Shown here: positions 46,649 through 58,891 of the stretch, piece by piece
Numbering within the stretch: the first letter of the stretch is position 1
How the letters are laid out: each line of letters starts with the position of its first letter
From: Cutaneotrichosporon cavernicola
Lineage: Eukaryota > Basidiomycota > Tremellomycetes > Trichosporonales > Trichosporonaceae
Assembly: GCF_030864355.1 (NCBI RefSeq)
Contig: NC_083396.1
Location: 682,001-746,000, forward strand
Direction: 5' to 3'
DNA: 64,000 bases
Position numbers and translations under genes: made by a program
Notes under the pieces: model-generated
Told to the model about the DNA's origin: nothing
Database searches by the model: none
Seen by the model: only the letters and a program-made list of their open reading frames with translations

Positions 46649-48775
46649 CTACTCCCGCCGCGCCTGCTTGCACGTGTGGTGCACATACCACCCCTCCTCG
46701 TCGGCTCGGCGCCTGCGGAGATGACAGCCGTCTGCTGCATGCTCGCACGCCAGTTCCGAGTCCCACGCAAACGCCCCTCGCCCACGTACGCGGTCCTCGA
46801 CCACTGCGCCATTCTGGTTCGACAGGAAGGGCACGTGTTTGCGGAGGGCAGCAAGGATCTCAACCGCCATGCCGTTGCACTGGTCGATGCAGATCCAGGT
46901 TATGGGCACCTTTGGCTGCGAAGGCTGCCAAGGTTGAGAGGAGGACTGTGGGGGAGGCGTCGGCTCAGGTTTGCTCTTCCTCTTCGGCGCAAATGCCGAC
47001 CGTCTGACGGGAACAGGCTTGGGCTTGGTTGTCTCGATTCCCAGCCGACCATACACTAGGCGCCGGAGTGGTCCTGCCGAGATCTGGTCGTGTCCCGCTA
47101 CACTGAGCGCTGTGAGGTTTGGGAGGATGCCGTCCACAAGTCCTTCGAGGAGCTGGTTGTCGATGCCGCAGAAACTGACGTTGAGGAAACGGAGCGAGGT
47201 GAATTCGGGTAGGAGGGCCAGGAGATCAGCCTGATTGAGGCCGCAGCGCCCAATGTCGAGAGACGTGAGGGTGCGCGGGAGGCCACGGAGGTTGTCGAGC
47301 ACAGACAGGGGCGGACCGGGAGCCGAGCGCATGTGCCAGTTCCACGCCGAGTAGACGGACAGGTTGGGTGTGTGTAGCGTCTTGGTCGGTTCAGATAGGC
47401 CAGTACGGTCGCACACTTCCAGGTGGGTGAGGTGCTCGAGGGTGATGGGGTCCTCGTCTGCCGGGAACGCCGTGTGGTTCGTACACCGAAGCTCGAGGTG
47501 GGCCAGGCGTGGCGCAGCGGCCGCGAGTGCGAGTACCCACGCCTGGTCCGAATGGACTGCTCCGTGACCGAGGACGAGATGGCGAAGAGACACGAGTTGC
47601 GAGGGGTTCACTGGGATACCTGTGCTAATGTTGAAGTTATACACCGTAGGCGTTGGTGTAAGATGGGCTTTAGTCATCTCGACCACCTCGAGGGTGCAGC
47701 ACTCCTGGTGGAGTAACTGGAACATTGCGTGCTGAGGCACTCTCGTGTCCGATTTGACCTTGAGTTCGCGGAGGGCACGACATTTGCCCCGCCATGCGGC
47801 GAGGTACTTCCCGCAAGTGCCGTCGGTGACGTAATGCAAGTTGACACTCTCGACATTCTCGATGGGCAAGGCGAGCTCGGTCGCAACGGCCTCGGCCTCG
47901 GCCTCGGCAACATACCGCGTAATCTCGATGGTCTTGATCCTGCCTCCCGAGCGGTCGACCCACGTCGCTGCCTTGGCGGCCGGCCGGCGGCGACCGAGAC
48001 GCAGGTGGCTCCAAAGCGACGAGTGGGAGAGCATGGCCCCGCGCCAGTCATGACACACGCCCGCCATGCGCAGGGCCGTGTCCCCGTCGCCAGCCTTTGC
48101 GATCAGGTACAGAATGTCCGAGGTAAGGAGGTGGGTGAAGCACATGGCTCCCTTGCGTGCTGCCTCGGCCTCTGCGGCATTCTCATCCCGCAGCGCAGTC
48201 ATAGCAACGCGCTTCCGCTTCCCGACTTCGCGGAGATCCAGGAGGGGTTTACGGGCCGCTGCATCCGACAAAGGGGCGAGAGTGAGGCCGCGAGTGATAC
48301 TCCGCTCTGCGGCGTCGAGTAGGCCCAGTTCGAGGAGGATCGACGCGGCGCGGTACCATGGCTCCTGTCAGCTTGAATGCTGGCGACTCACGCGATGGCT
48401 TTTGTCGCCATACTTCTTGCAGAGGGAGGAAGCTACTTCAAAGGCGGAGGTACGCCATACCCCGCCCATCTTGTTCATCGCGGCGGCCTTGGCGTCCAGC
48501 ACCTTCCAGCTGCGGTCGCCAAGAGAGACCGCCTGGCGTGAGCTCCAATCGCTATGTTGGCAGCTAGGCGGGGTGAGAGTACAGGAGGAAGGGGCACCTT
48601 AGCAACGACTCTCCAAGCCGTGCCAAACACGCACCCAAACCTACTCTTCCCTCATAACTGGATTGGCACAACTCACCCGATCAAAAGCGCTCAGCGCCTC
48701 CTCATAATCCTTACGCCCATACGCAGTCATGCCCGCGCGGTAAAGGCGCTGAGCCTGGGCTATGTCGCCAGACAT
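46649..48775 (-). CDS. TPR-F-box-LRR protein, Dia2/Pof3 type
   Basis: Exons 48775-48673, 48597-48392 and 48364-46649 close in frame at 674 residues. The N-terminus has TPR helices (LYRAGMTAYGRKDYEEALSAFDR; later WYRAASILLELGLLDAAER), followed by an F-box (FTHLLTSDILYLIAKAGDGDTALRMAGVCHDW). Leucine-rich repeats follow (LVSLRHLVLGHG, LTSLDIGRCGL, LRFLNVSFCGI). This TPR/F-box/LRR order is that of yeast Dia2 and fission yeast Pof3, SCF subunits acting in replisome disassembly. The intron between exons 2 and 3 is only 27 nt. The first junction uses a GTTGTG donor and is the weak point. The C-terminal 140 residues are basic and disordered. Confidence 0.8.
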
Positions 48776-49181
48776 GGTGGATTGTGATGGTGGATGTTGT
48801 GATTGCAACTTCAGCGGAATCAATGTTGACGGCCTCCACTTACGCGTGTTAACACTCCAGGCCACCCATACTCTACTACTCTATTACTGACGTTGGGTCG
48901 AGGTACCAAGGTACCCAAGTACCCCGAGCAACGCATCGAGCTGGGAATGCACGTTCTGCCCTCTGCCATCTGCTATCTGCTATCTGCTATCACCATCTTC
49001 ATTCAGCATTGCTTGGCTGAGAGTTGGACCAAGCTAATCACGTGACCTTTCTGTTGACGGAACGGCGTGCCGGTCAATGACGCCCACTTGGGTGGCCATC
49101 GCTGCCCACCTCCTCAGGCCAATATTACATCCATCTCATTCACCACATTCTCCACTGCACGTCCACGTCCACACGTCCACA
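48776..49181. promoter_or_regulatory. Divergent promoter, Dia2-like / ankyrin gene
   Basis: A 406-bp region. A GTACC repeat (AGGTACCAAGGTACCCAAGTACC) occurs at 48900-48922 and a CTATCTG repeat at about 48971-48989. No gene. Confidence 0.5.
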
Positions 49182-49640
49182 ATGTCGCCCGACCCCACCT
49201 CTACCACCGAACCGACCTCCTCCACCGGCACGGCCCCACCCGCGCCCCCCTCGGCCTCCACGCTCCCCCCTGAAGCCCTCTCTCTCGCCTCGAAGCTGTT
49301 CGACTTCGCCCGCGCCGGCGATCCAACCTTACTGGAATACATCGGCGCCGGCATCCCGCCAAACCTGACAAACGCGTCCGGCGACACGCTCCTAATGCTA
49401 GCCGCGTACCATGGGCATGCGGATCTCGTTAAATCGCTCTTGTCCAAAGGCGCCGACCCCAACGCCGTAAATGGCAAGGGACAGGCGCCGATCGCCGGGG
49501 CCGTGTTTAAGAAACACGACGAGGTGGTCAAAGTTCTATTCGAGGCGGGCGCAGATGTGTCTGCGGGTCATCCGAATGCACGGGATTGTGCGGTTATGTT
49601 TAGGCGGGAGGATCTGGTTGAGCTTTTCAATTCCAAGTAG
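49182..49640 (+). CDS. Small ankyrin-repeat protein
   Basis: Single exon, 152 residues. After a Pro/Ser/Thr-rich leader of about 35 residues come three ankyrin units: LFDFARAGDPTLLEYIGAG, GDTLLMLAAYHGHADLVKSLL and KGQAPIAGAVFKKHDEVVKVL, with a partial fourth. The TLLMLAAYHGH core is canonical. Small two-to-four repeat ankyrin proteins of this type act as soluble adaptors; the partner is unknown. Start at 49182 (ACAATGTC) follows the transcribed-looking CA-rich leader. Confidence 0.85.
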   Translation: MSPDPTSTTEPTSSTGTAPPAPPSASTLPPEALSLASKLFDFARAGDPTLLEYIGAGIPPNLTNASGDTLLMLAAYHGHADLVKSLLSKGADPNAVNGKGQAPIAGAVFKKHDEVVKVLFEAGADVSAGHPNARDCAVMFRREDLVELFNSK

Positions 49641-50432
49641 TGATATGTATGTACGACAGGACAGATGGATGGATAGCTTGCGCCGACTAACCAGGTGCGG
49701 GGCCTGGCCCCAAGTAGATCGGAGGCGTACGTTACTTACTGGGAGCGGTCGCGTCGTTTACGCCCCCTTGCTCGTTCGGATGGTGGTGGACTGTTTGAGC
49801 AGTACCTTCACAGTGTCACTTCGGCAGCGAGCTCAAGATCGACTGGTGCTGGACTGTTCGCCGATCGCCGCCCTATCGCCATGCATGCCGGCACATCGCC
49901 AGGCCCAACAGCCCTAGTCGTACATCACGCAAAGGTACTGGCACTGGCACTGGCACTGGCGTCGTCGCCGTCGCCATGCGTAATGTGCACCATCACGCTA
50001 CTGACAGCCGTGCCGCTTGTCCGCGTGTCGTACTCTCCATCAAAGAACACGCAGACGCAGTTAGCGCCATTCTGGACCTGTCCAGCCCATTGAAGATATA
50101 GGCTCTCGCGTTTGCAAGCTCACCAAGCCCACAAGGCACCGGTGCTCAACCTTATCGTCGCCACCCCAGTTCTGTTCTAGGCAGTCTGGCCGGACCGGTT
50201 GCGACGTCAGGCACGAGCTCGTGGCCGACGAACGCGGACGTGTATCGGTGCATATGCAGTGTATTGACAGGGTACAGGGCGCCGTGGGAGGGCGTGTGAA
50301 TGTGAAGCCACTGGCCGGTGGTGAGAATGGATGGGGATGCGTGGGTGACAAGGTGAGTGGATGCGCGCTGATTAGCTGGTATGCACGCGACGGAATCTAT
50401 GGGCTGCGCAGCAGCGTTGGGTAAAATTAGGT
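49641..50432. other. 3'-3' region containing a possible small gene
   Basis: Mostly non-coding apart from the candidate at 49925-50394 described separately. Confidence 0.4.
49925..50394 (-). CDS. Possible cysteine-rich small protein, start unresolved
   Basis: Two minus-strand segments, 50394-50124 and 50077-49925, join in phase across a 46-nt GT-AG gap. The joined product has eight cysteines (for example PCTLSIHCIC, PDCLEQ, HRCLVG and NCVCVFFDGEY) and ends in SASASAST. Third-position GC is higher than in the competing plus-strand frame. No ATG is available in the open frame before a stop near 50395, so either an upstream exon exists or this is a remnant. I do not recognise the family. Confidence 0.3.
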
Positions 50433-52208
50433 CTACTTGTCGTTCTTGAGCGCTTCGGCGACGCCCTGCGCCCACGTCTCCAGACCCGCCTGGGTCACTG
50501 TCAACGACGTGATCCATTCGGACTCGAGGAGCTCCTGAGGACTCTTGCGGGCAGCGGGATCCTTGTCGAGACACCAGTCGACAAAGTGGACGGCGCAGTC
50601 GGGGAAAGTCTGGTTCCCACGGCCAACCAGGCGCGGAGCAGCCTCATTGACAATGTGCTGCAGCAGGTCGAGGATGGACATGGTCATGCCACCACCACCG
50701 AGGCTCACGCCGCGCTTCCTGTGGCGCTTGGGCGACAGGTTCGGTCTGCGTGACGACACTGGTAACGTCGCCTCGGGATCGAAGCGCTCCTCCACAGGCG
50801 TGCTCTGGTCGTCTTCATCACCAGACTCGGGAGGGTCCGCAAACGGGAAGCGGCCCTGCGCGAGCTCGACGAGCGAGATACCCAGCGACCATACGTCTGA
50901 TTTAATCGTGTACGGCGCGCCCTGGATGCGTTCCGGCTGCAATCAGTATGAGAAGATTAATATCTACTCACGCTCATGTACGTGCTCGTGCCCACAAACG
51001 TGTTAGCAATGGAGTTGATCAGTTCTCCCGACACGCCAAAGTCGCAGATCTTGATCTCGCCTTTCGAGTTGGCAAGGATGTTGGACGGCTTGATATCTGG
51101 GGTTAGTGCTGCAAACGCGCGCGCGGTCCTTGGACCAACTCACCACGATGGATGATGCGGTGGATGTCGTAAAGGTACACGAGTCCTCTCAAGACGGCCT
51201 CGGCGACCTTGCCAACGATCTCGAGTGGGACTGCGCCCGTGTGGCGGTAGATATAGTCGAGCGATCTGGAATGAGCACGGCCTCCATGGGGCACCTACCC
51301 AAGGTCCATAAACTCCATGACGATGCCAACGTGCACATCGACGGGGAAGCAACCGTAGTAGCCGACAATGTATGGCGACGCGCAGTCGTTCATGATCTGC
51401 AACTCGCGTAGGATCTGTTTGCGGACAGACGGCTTGGCGTCGACGAGGATGAGCTGGGCGCGTTAGTCACGGTTGCTCGCTTAGCTTGGGCCGATGACAC
51501 AGCCGACGCACGACAAGCGATGCCACCACCCTCCTCACTCACCTTCTTGGCCATTACGCAGTTGCGCTTCTTGTTCCACACCTTGGTCACCGTGCCGCCG
51601 TTGCCGGCACCCAGGTCGGCAAGCACAGTGAGGTCCTCCTCCTTGACAGTATTCTCGTCCTCCTCCTTCCTCTTACTGCGTTTACGCTCTCCATTCGAGT
51701 GGTGATGCTTCTTCCGGCTCAAGCTCGACGTTGACGCTTGGAGCGATGTCGTCGGTAATTCAGGGGCCGTGTGTCGGTGGCGTGGTCGGGGAGGGATGGG
51801 AGTGGCGATGGAGGGTTCGGCGGGTGCGAGTGGGGAGAGGGAGGTAGGCGACTCTGGTCCTGAGTTGTATGACGACCCGCTGGAGCGAGATGACAGTTGC
51901 AGGCGAGCGATTTCGTCACGAAGGCGGTCGGCCTCGGGAATCCACGAAACGGACGCGCCATCCTTTGCAGCCGAGTCGGGGCCCGTGATGACTGTGGAGA
52001 GACTACGCGACGGTTTGGGGATGGCCTTTGAAATGTCGAGGCCGAGAGGCTTCTTGCGCGAGATGGATTTTACTGCGCCAAAGGGCGAGGTAGGTCCCGA
52101 TGCAGAGCGTAAAGTGGGCGGCGCTGAGAGAGGACTTGCAGCACTGTGACTTGGGACGAGTGGGTTGAGTGTGGGACGGGCACGCGCAGCGAAGGGGTGG
52201 TCGGACAT
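50433..52208 (-). CDS. STE7: MAP kinase kinase, Ste7/Fuz7 type
   Basis: Exons 52208-51543, 51453-51299, 51265-51144, 51096-50972 and 50936-50433 give 523 residues. A 210-residue disordered N-terminus precedes the kinase: glycine loop [12 protein letters not shown]-binding Lys in VMAKK, IIHRDIKPSN, and DFG in [12 protein letters not shown]. The activation segment [17 protein letters not shown], with phospho-acceptor Ser and Thr spaced S-x3-T, is closer to Ste7/Fuz7 (pheromone and filamentation pathway) than to Mkk1 or Pbs2 activation loops. A Ser/Pro-rich insert with basic KRHRKR lies in the C-lobe. The MAPK-docking basic cluster SRKK and KPLGLDI is near residues 50-57. Confidence 0.9.
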
Positions 52209-54562
52209 TGTTGCCAACGTGTGTGTGGGGGGAGGGGGGGGGGAAGGGGGGGGGGGGAGGGAAGGAGATGGTGGTGGATAGATGCAAGAATGTAGGAGGA
52301 TGTAGGAGTTGTAGGGAGGAGATGAGTGGGCCAGTGGAGAGAAGGAAGAGGGATGGATGCAAATGGATAGAGATGGCGAGTACGACAAAGGAGGACAATG
52401 GAGATGGGTAAAGGGCGAATCGAATGAGGAGGGTTAAGAGGGTCGTGTCTGGGTGTCTGTGTGGTGGGGTACAGAGAGTACGGTACCTAGTAGACTGTGG
52501 AATGCGTAGGCTGGTTAGGTTGGCCTGGTTTTGGATGGGAGCAGAATATGAGAGCGAGATTGTGTGTGTGGTTTATGATTGTCCTCGTCTGGCTTGCATT
52601 GCCTTGTTGCAAAGCACGAGCACCGGTTGAGTACCTTGAGACCTTGATAGCTGACGCTGGACAGTCGAGACCTAGACCTTCGGCTGTGGCGTTGGTGGCG
52701 TAAATGGATGGCGTATGGCGTACAGTTAAAACCACGTTGGGACGTGCGGTGGCTGCTGGTTTTGGACAGTAGCTCGGAGCAAGAGACAGGAAAGAGGAGA
52801 AAGGGATAGTGAAATTGAGGAATCGAGTTCCGTTGGGTGTTGGGCGTTGGGCGTTTGGCGTTGGGCTTTGATGGTTGATCGTTGGAGATTGACAAAGTGT
52901 GCGTGCAGCGTGCAGACGTGCATGAGTTGGAGTACCATTTCGTATTTTGTGCATCATCATTGATTCAACTGCGTGCGTTCCTTTAACCATATGGTTCCAG
53001 TTACAATATACCCAAAGTGGGCATGATGAGGGGGGGCCAGGGGGACCTTACGAGCACCGGGTACACTAAGCTCATCATTCGGCTCACCCGTTCCCCCCTT
53101 CCTGCCCTGGCACCCGGATGTGCCTAGACTTTCTTAGACTCTGCCCGACTCTGCCCTGTCCTTGATTAATCTTTGTCCAACAGATCCATTAGCCCTGACC
53201 AATGGTCCTCATTACTTCCTCCTCATTAGCTATTAGGGTTATGCCCATATGCCCAACCCCAACCCGTCTCCGGGTCACTACAAACGCGCAAAAATCCTAA
53301 TCCCCTTCCTTCCCTGGCTTCCGCTGCCTTTTACCGCTCGTCGTCTACCCATCCAAAGTGTCCTTTGGGTCCTGGCCATCCATCAAAGATACTAGTAAAG
53401 GAGAGGGCGCAGGTATGTTGGGTGACAATGACGCGCGTGTCGCTCCCGTGGATCTCGCGTGCGAATCAGGTGTAGGGGAGACCGCCATTTTTAAACTCGC
53501 GACTCGTGAGATCGTGAGCGTTAGCGACTTGACATGTTTGGGTCTGCAAGCATGGACATTAATTAGCAATGCATGGTAGTGATCTCTGTGACCATGTCGA
53601 GCCTGTCGCGATTGAGCGTTTCATGACTTTAGACACGTCGAGTCACGCGATCACGCGAGTAAAGTGTGGTTGGTTGGCCAATTGGCCAAAGAGTTGGAAG
53701 GTGTTAGGAGAAATGAGCTTCCCCCTTCCCGCACCATTAGCGTGTTCTGAACAGCTGAACATGAGTCGCGTTGCAAGAAACACCGGGGGAAGAGTTTGAG
53801 GGAAACTGAGCGGATGCAGGGCAAATTGGGTCAACAATAGGAACTAATGCTTACAACTCGGCAACCAAAATCAGTCAGAATACAACCAACAGACAAAACG
53901 TGAATAGGGAAGAGGTCCAAGTTATGCTCCCCTTTTCTCATCCATAAGCGATAGCCGCTCACTCCCACCACTCCGTCACTCAACCGTACCACTGTACCAT
54001 ACCACCACCTCCTTTGAACGTAACAACCCGCTTACCATGGTCAGACAAGGTCACCAACGAGGGCCCACTATTTAATTGTTACAACGTGAATTCAAGGGAG
54101 CATGTCGCGTCTCATGTTTGCATGCATTCAATTTCATTCCTCATCTCATCCCATCAACCATCAACCATCAACCATAAATCGCCATCAATTCATCTTCATC
54201 CTCCCAGCTCCAAGCTGCTGGCTCGCTCCTAATACAGGTCTACGCGTGTCCAACTCTATCGAGCAAGCTGTCGCAAGCCCACGTCCATCACGCTGCAATC
54301 TTGAGCGCCTGAGCTGCTCTGGCTCGAGGCTCAAGCTGAAGCTCAAGCTGCTGAAGCTGGGCCAAGGCACTCGGTGCCCTGTCACCAATCCATTAAACAA
54401 GCTCTGGCAATTGAGCAGCTGACCCACGTTACGCTCTCTCGCGTCTTGCCCTCACCATTCCATCCACCCCATCCACACACCCTTCTTCCCCCTCCCCCCC
54501 GCTCCCCAACATCGTCTGGCTTATCTCGACCGACTCTCAAGTTGGTGACATTTTGACGCGTC
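52209..54562. other. Long divergent region between MAPKK and the RDS-repeat gene
   Basis: About 2.35 kb without a supportable gene. Notable items are a G-tract at 52227-52260 immediately before the MAPKK ATG; a GTTGGGCGTTGGGCGTTTGGCG repeat at about 52839-52867; a TCAACCA triple repeat near 54154-54172; and a CTCAAGCTGAAG repeat at about 54330-54355. Confidence 0.55.
52227..52260. repeat. Poly-G tract in the MAPKK leader region
   Basis: Three long G runs broken by single or double A on the plus strand, so the MAPKK transcript would carry C-tracts about 20-50 nt before its ATG. The plus-strand DNA has G-quadruplex potential. Confidence 0.85.
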
Positions 54563-57500
54563 ATGTCGACGCCAGCTGGCCCACCTCCCATTCCGCGCCG
54601 CCACCCATCACGGCCCTCTCTGTCTGCAGCATTCTCAAGTTCTGCATTGTCCTCGAATGCCAGTGCAAGCCCAGACCTACCCCCATTCGTTCCCCACGCA
54701 AACAGAGGGTCCCCGACATTGTCCGTCGCCCACGCCCATACCGCCGAGCCTTCTCCCTATGACCATGACCATGACCATGACCCTCCACCACAAGTTCATG
54801 CTCGACTTGATCACAACTCGCACTCTCACTCACATACCCAACGCCACACTCATACCCACAACCATGCCTCCAACTACTATTCAAACCCCTTGAACCACTC
54901 CTCGGCATTTATCCATCCACACACTTCACACCACTCGCCATCCAATGTGTGGATGGGAAACTCGCATTCCTTATCCAAAGACCTAGGCGACCCATCCTCC
55001 CCATCCAACATGCGTCATACCGCTGCAGGTCTCGGTACCGCAAACATTGGCCTCGGCCCCGTCCTCCTCGACTTCAAGGACTGGGTCAAGGCCGGTCAAT
55101 CTGGCGGCCACGCCGCCAGCACCGTCGTCGCAAGTGGGAACAGGCACGAGTCGCACCATTACTCGGAACCCCACCAGCAACCCCGCGACGCACACGCCCA
55201 CGCTCACTCCCACGAACACCCACCACTCCAACCACGCCACTCGTATAGCTCCACCTTCTCCAGCAGTAACCTCTCTGCAGAAGCAGACTATGGAGGCGCA
55301 AGTGCGCGCGAGTCGTACTCGTCGTATGGTGGAGGATCATCCGAGGTACGTTCTGAGACGACGCGCTCTGGCGGTGGGCGCATGCCAGAGGGACCGAGTG
55401 CGAGCAAATAATTATGTGCTGACCATCCTCTGCAGTACACTTCCTCATCACCGCATGCGCCCTATCGCTCCTCTCCCATTCCCAGGACAATCCCCACGCA
55501 CTCTCTACCTTCCTCCAACTCTAGAGCATCCATCTCGTCTCTCAGCATAGACTCGTCCCACAGCCCAAAAATCCTTGGCAACAACGTGTCGCGGCTCCCC
55601 GACAGGCCACCACAGTCCCCAGACACCCCGATGAGGCCAACCGCGGGCGCAACCCCAAGGAACACGTCCTACGAGTTCCAGCGCGAGCTGAGCCGTCTCA
55701 GTCTGCAGAGCGGCCGCGTGTCGCGCAGTTCTCTCAACCCCAGCATCCACCAGTCACCGCTCGGCTCTCCAGCGCTTCTGCCTGAAGTCGAGTCGCCCCT
55801 GGGCGCTGACCGCGCGCGCCGCCAATCCGTCCCTACTCAGAGCCCACTCGAGCGGAGGTTCTCGAGGCGCTTGATGTCTCGCCACGACAGTCAGAGCAGC
55901 AACCTCGTGAGCGACCGAGGGGAACAAGAGGCCATCGAGGAGATCAGCCCGGTGCGGGAACCGCTCGACGAGCGAATACGCGAAGCAGAGGAGCGACTGG
56001 CACGTAGGGCCTCGCTACGGGACTCTCCCCACAAGCCAGCGTCTACACCACATCGCGGAAGGTTTAACACGACCTCGGCTGGGCTGCGCAACACGGTGTC
56101 GCCACCGCTATCAAACGGCCACGGCACCCCTCAAGACCAGTCGGGTGCTGTTGCATTACAGAACGGCTCATCTTCACGGTCATCACGAATCCGTCCGTCG
56201 ATCCCAGCAGAGTTTCAGCAAAATGAACGCTCGGTGCGTACGCACGGTCATGCTGGTGCTAATCAGGAGCAGCCGTTCACAACACCTCCGGCCGATGGTC
56301 GATTTGCAGGGTTGGTTGACATTGGGTCGCCAAGGTCGCCCTTACCTTACCATCAGGAGGAGCGCGAGGAGATTGTGTCCCCTCGTCGCAGCACCATGGC
56401 GGCGTACCACCGCCCGCTGACATCTCTCGACCACAGAGATGGGCCAAACCCCTTCAACCCTCACCGCAGTCGGATGTCCTTGTCGCGGACGTACTCACGC
56501 GACCTCGACCTTGCGTCTTTGACGCCCGGTGGTCGGCGCGAGCTGCCGGCCCGCGCGCGCCCTGAGAGTGTTCTTGAAACGTCAGCGGACCACCAGAGGT
56601 ACAACTCGCACGGTCACGGATTGGGCTCTGCCCGCCGCCAGAGCCAGTATGGCGACGAGCGCTCCCAGCGGCTCAGCGCGTTGCTGAGCAGCGACAGAGA
56701 CTACAGCACGCGTCACTCTCGTGACCTCGGAGCCCAGTTTGGGCAGCGCCGTGACTCGACCTATTCCCGCGATTCGGTCCATTCGCAGCGCGACAGCATC
56801 TACTCGCAGCGCGACTCGCGCCACTCGCACTCGCTGTCGCAACGTGACTCATTGTCTGGGCAACGAGACTCATTCTACTCGCAGCGAGGGTCGCGTGACT
56901 TTGCGCGCGAGTCGCTCCGCTTGGGAGACTTTGGGCCTCGGACGCACACGCGTCAGGAGTCGCGCGAGGTACTGGGCCCGACCAACCGCGACTCGAGGGA
57001 GTTTCCACGCGACTCGCGCGACTTCTCAAACCGCGCCCCCTTAGCGCCGAGCGACTCCGTGTCTGCTGTTGGCTCGCGTGGTGAGCACAGCGCGCCACGG
57101 GTGGAGAGCCGTGCCTCGGTCGAGACACCTCCCCGCAAGGACCCACTCGAGATTATACGCAAACTTGAGGAGACGCGGTCGAAATCGAACCGTCAGTGGG
57201 AGGAGGACCGCTCCGCATCTGCGATGAGCAAGTACGGCGAGCGCGAGATGCTAGCGCGTGTCCCGTCTCGACTCGACGACCCGCCGGTGTCGGCGCGACC
57301 TGGATCGCGGATGAGCGCATCGCGCTTAGGACCACGGCCTGCGTCGGCGATGTCCTCTATGCGCGACTCAACACACAGCGGACCCACCGCACCACGTACG
57401 GCACCGAACCTCCGTCGGCGCTTAGACTCTGGCGCGTCATCCAACAACCTCGAGAGTCCGCTTGTGGGTCGAACGAGCAGGGCATCTGGATCGATGTGTG

Positions 57501-58732
57501 GGCCCAACACCGAGCCTCGCGTCGTGCGCCACAGCATGACCAGCCAAGGAGGCCGAATCTCTGCAGGGGGCCGATCAGGCGCAAGCAGCGACCAAGCATC
57601 GACAGACCACGGCCGCAATCTTGTCGACGCCGCGCGTGTGCTTGAGCAGCGTGGCGAGATTCCGGCCGACGTGCTCGCCAAGCTGTCAGCAGCGGCGTCA
57701 TTAGCGGAGAGAGCCAATGGAGGTGTGCGCGCCGCTAGCCAGATGGCGACCGAACTCGCACTCGAGATCGAGCTGGACGAGCCAGATCACATTGACAGTG
57801 TTCGCAAGCGGTTCCCTCGGCTGGCGGTAACGCTCAAGGAGGCGAACCGCGCTTCAGACCAGGCGGTACGCGACCTTACCGAGGCGCTGCTGGCCGCCCG
57901 TGGGGCGACGACGACGGCCACAACGACGCCTGCACGTTTGGGCACGAGGATGGAGACGGGTCGCCCACCACTCGAGGCAACACACCGCCGTGCCATGACG
58001 TTAGACTCGCCTGCACCGGTCTTGCACTCGCGGCACAGCCCCTCGTTGTCGCACGCGGCGGTCATGTCATCGCCCCTCATGCAGAACAGCCGGCCGCATC
58101 AATCGTCGGAGCGGTCAGAACCTTGGACTCCCCAGTCAGCATCTAACAGGCTGGACCCACCGTTGTCGAGCACGTCCTCGCGGTTCGAGGCGCGCTACTT
58201 GGACCCAATCGAGCAGAGCCCCCCAAAGTCTACCCGAGAGAACTCCAAGCAGAACTTGCCGGCAATTGGGTTAGGCATCTCCACGCCGTCCCCGCACTCT
58301 CCGACGTGGGAGGATCGCCCGCCGACGCCTGAGCCACATGTCCCACACATGCTCCGCAAGCAAGCGAGCACGCTCAGCACTCACACTGTCCGTGGCAACT
58401 CGTTTCTCCCGTCGCACCCGCCCGAGGCAACGACAGCGCTGAGCAATTCGCCGGCGTACAGTACAACGGCAGGCCAGCTCCCGCAGCACCCCGAGGTCGA
58501 TAACGGAGACGCTCCTACGCAAGACAAGGAGCGTCGTCCCAGCCTGCGCCTCAAGGAGCTGCCGCAGCGCAATAGCGTTGTGAGTATTGCGAGCGTCTAC
58601 TCGAACCCCGAGGAACCCAACATGGAGAATGGTAGCGACATTGCGCGCATGGGCACATTTGGGGCTGTGCAGGGCGCGCAGATCCGTGCCAGCGTGAGCG
58701 AGCGTTTTCGCAAGCATCTGAACGGGGAGTAA
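54563..58732 (+). CDS. Giant disordered protein with RDS repeats
   Basis: Exons 54563-55345 and 55436-58732 (90-nt intron) give 1359 residues. The N-terminus is rich in His (HDHDHDHD and HSHSHSHTQ runs) and Ser. A central block at about 56740-56910 repeats Y/H-SQRDS roughly ten times (SVHSQRDS, SIYSQRDS, SFYSQRGS), which offers many phosphorylation sites. A short conserved-looking helix DPLEIIRKLEETRSKSNRQW follows, then another helical region (VLAKLSAAASLAERANGG; FPRLAVTLKEANRASDQAV) near the C-terminus. Composition suggests a scaffold, perhaps for polarity or spindle-pole structures; the family is not recognised. Confidence 0.8.
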
Positions 58733-58891
58733 GATGTAAGATTGGCCATGTTACATACAGATCGTCCCATATATATCTATAGACACAGTGTCTGTCCGTG
58801 TTCATGTATGCATGTGCGTGCGACTGTGTGATCCAGATATTACTGCATTAAAATGATGCGTACAGTAGAGTGATGGTACAGAAATCGACAT

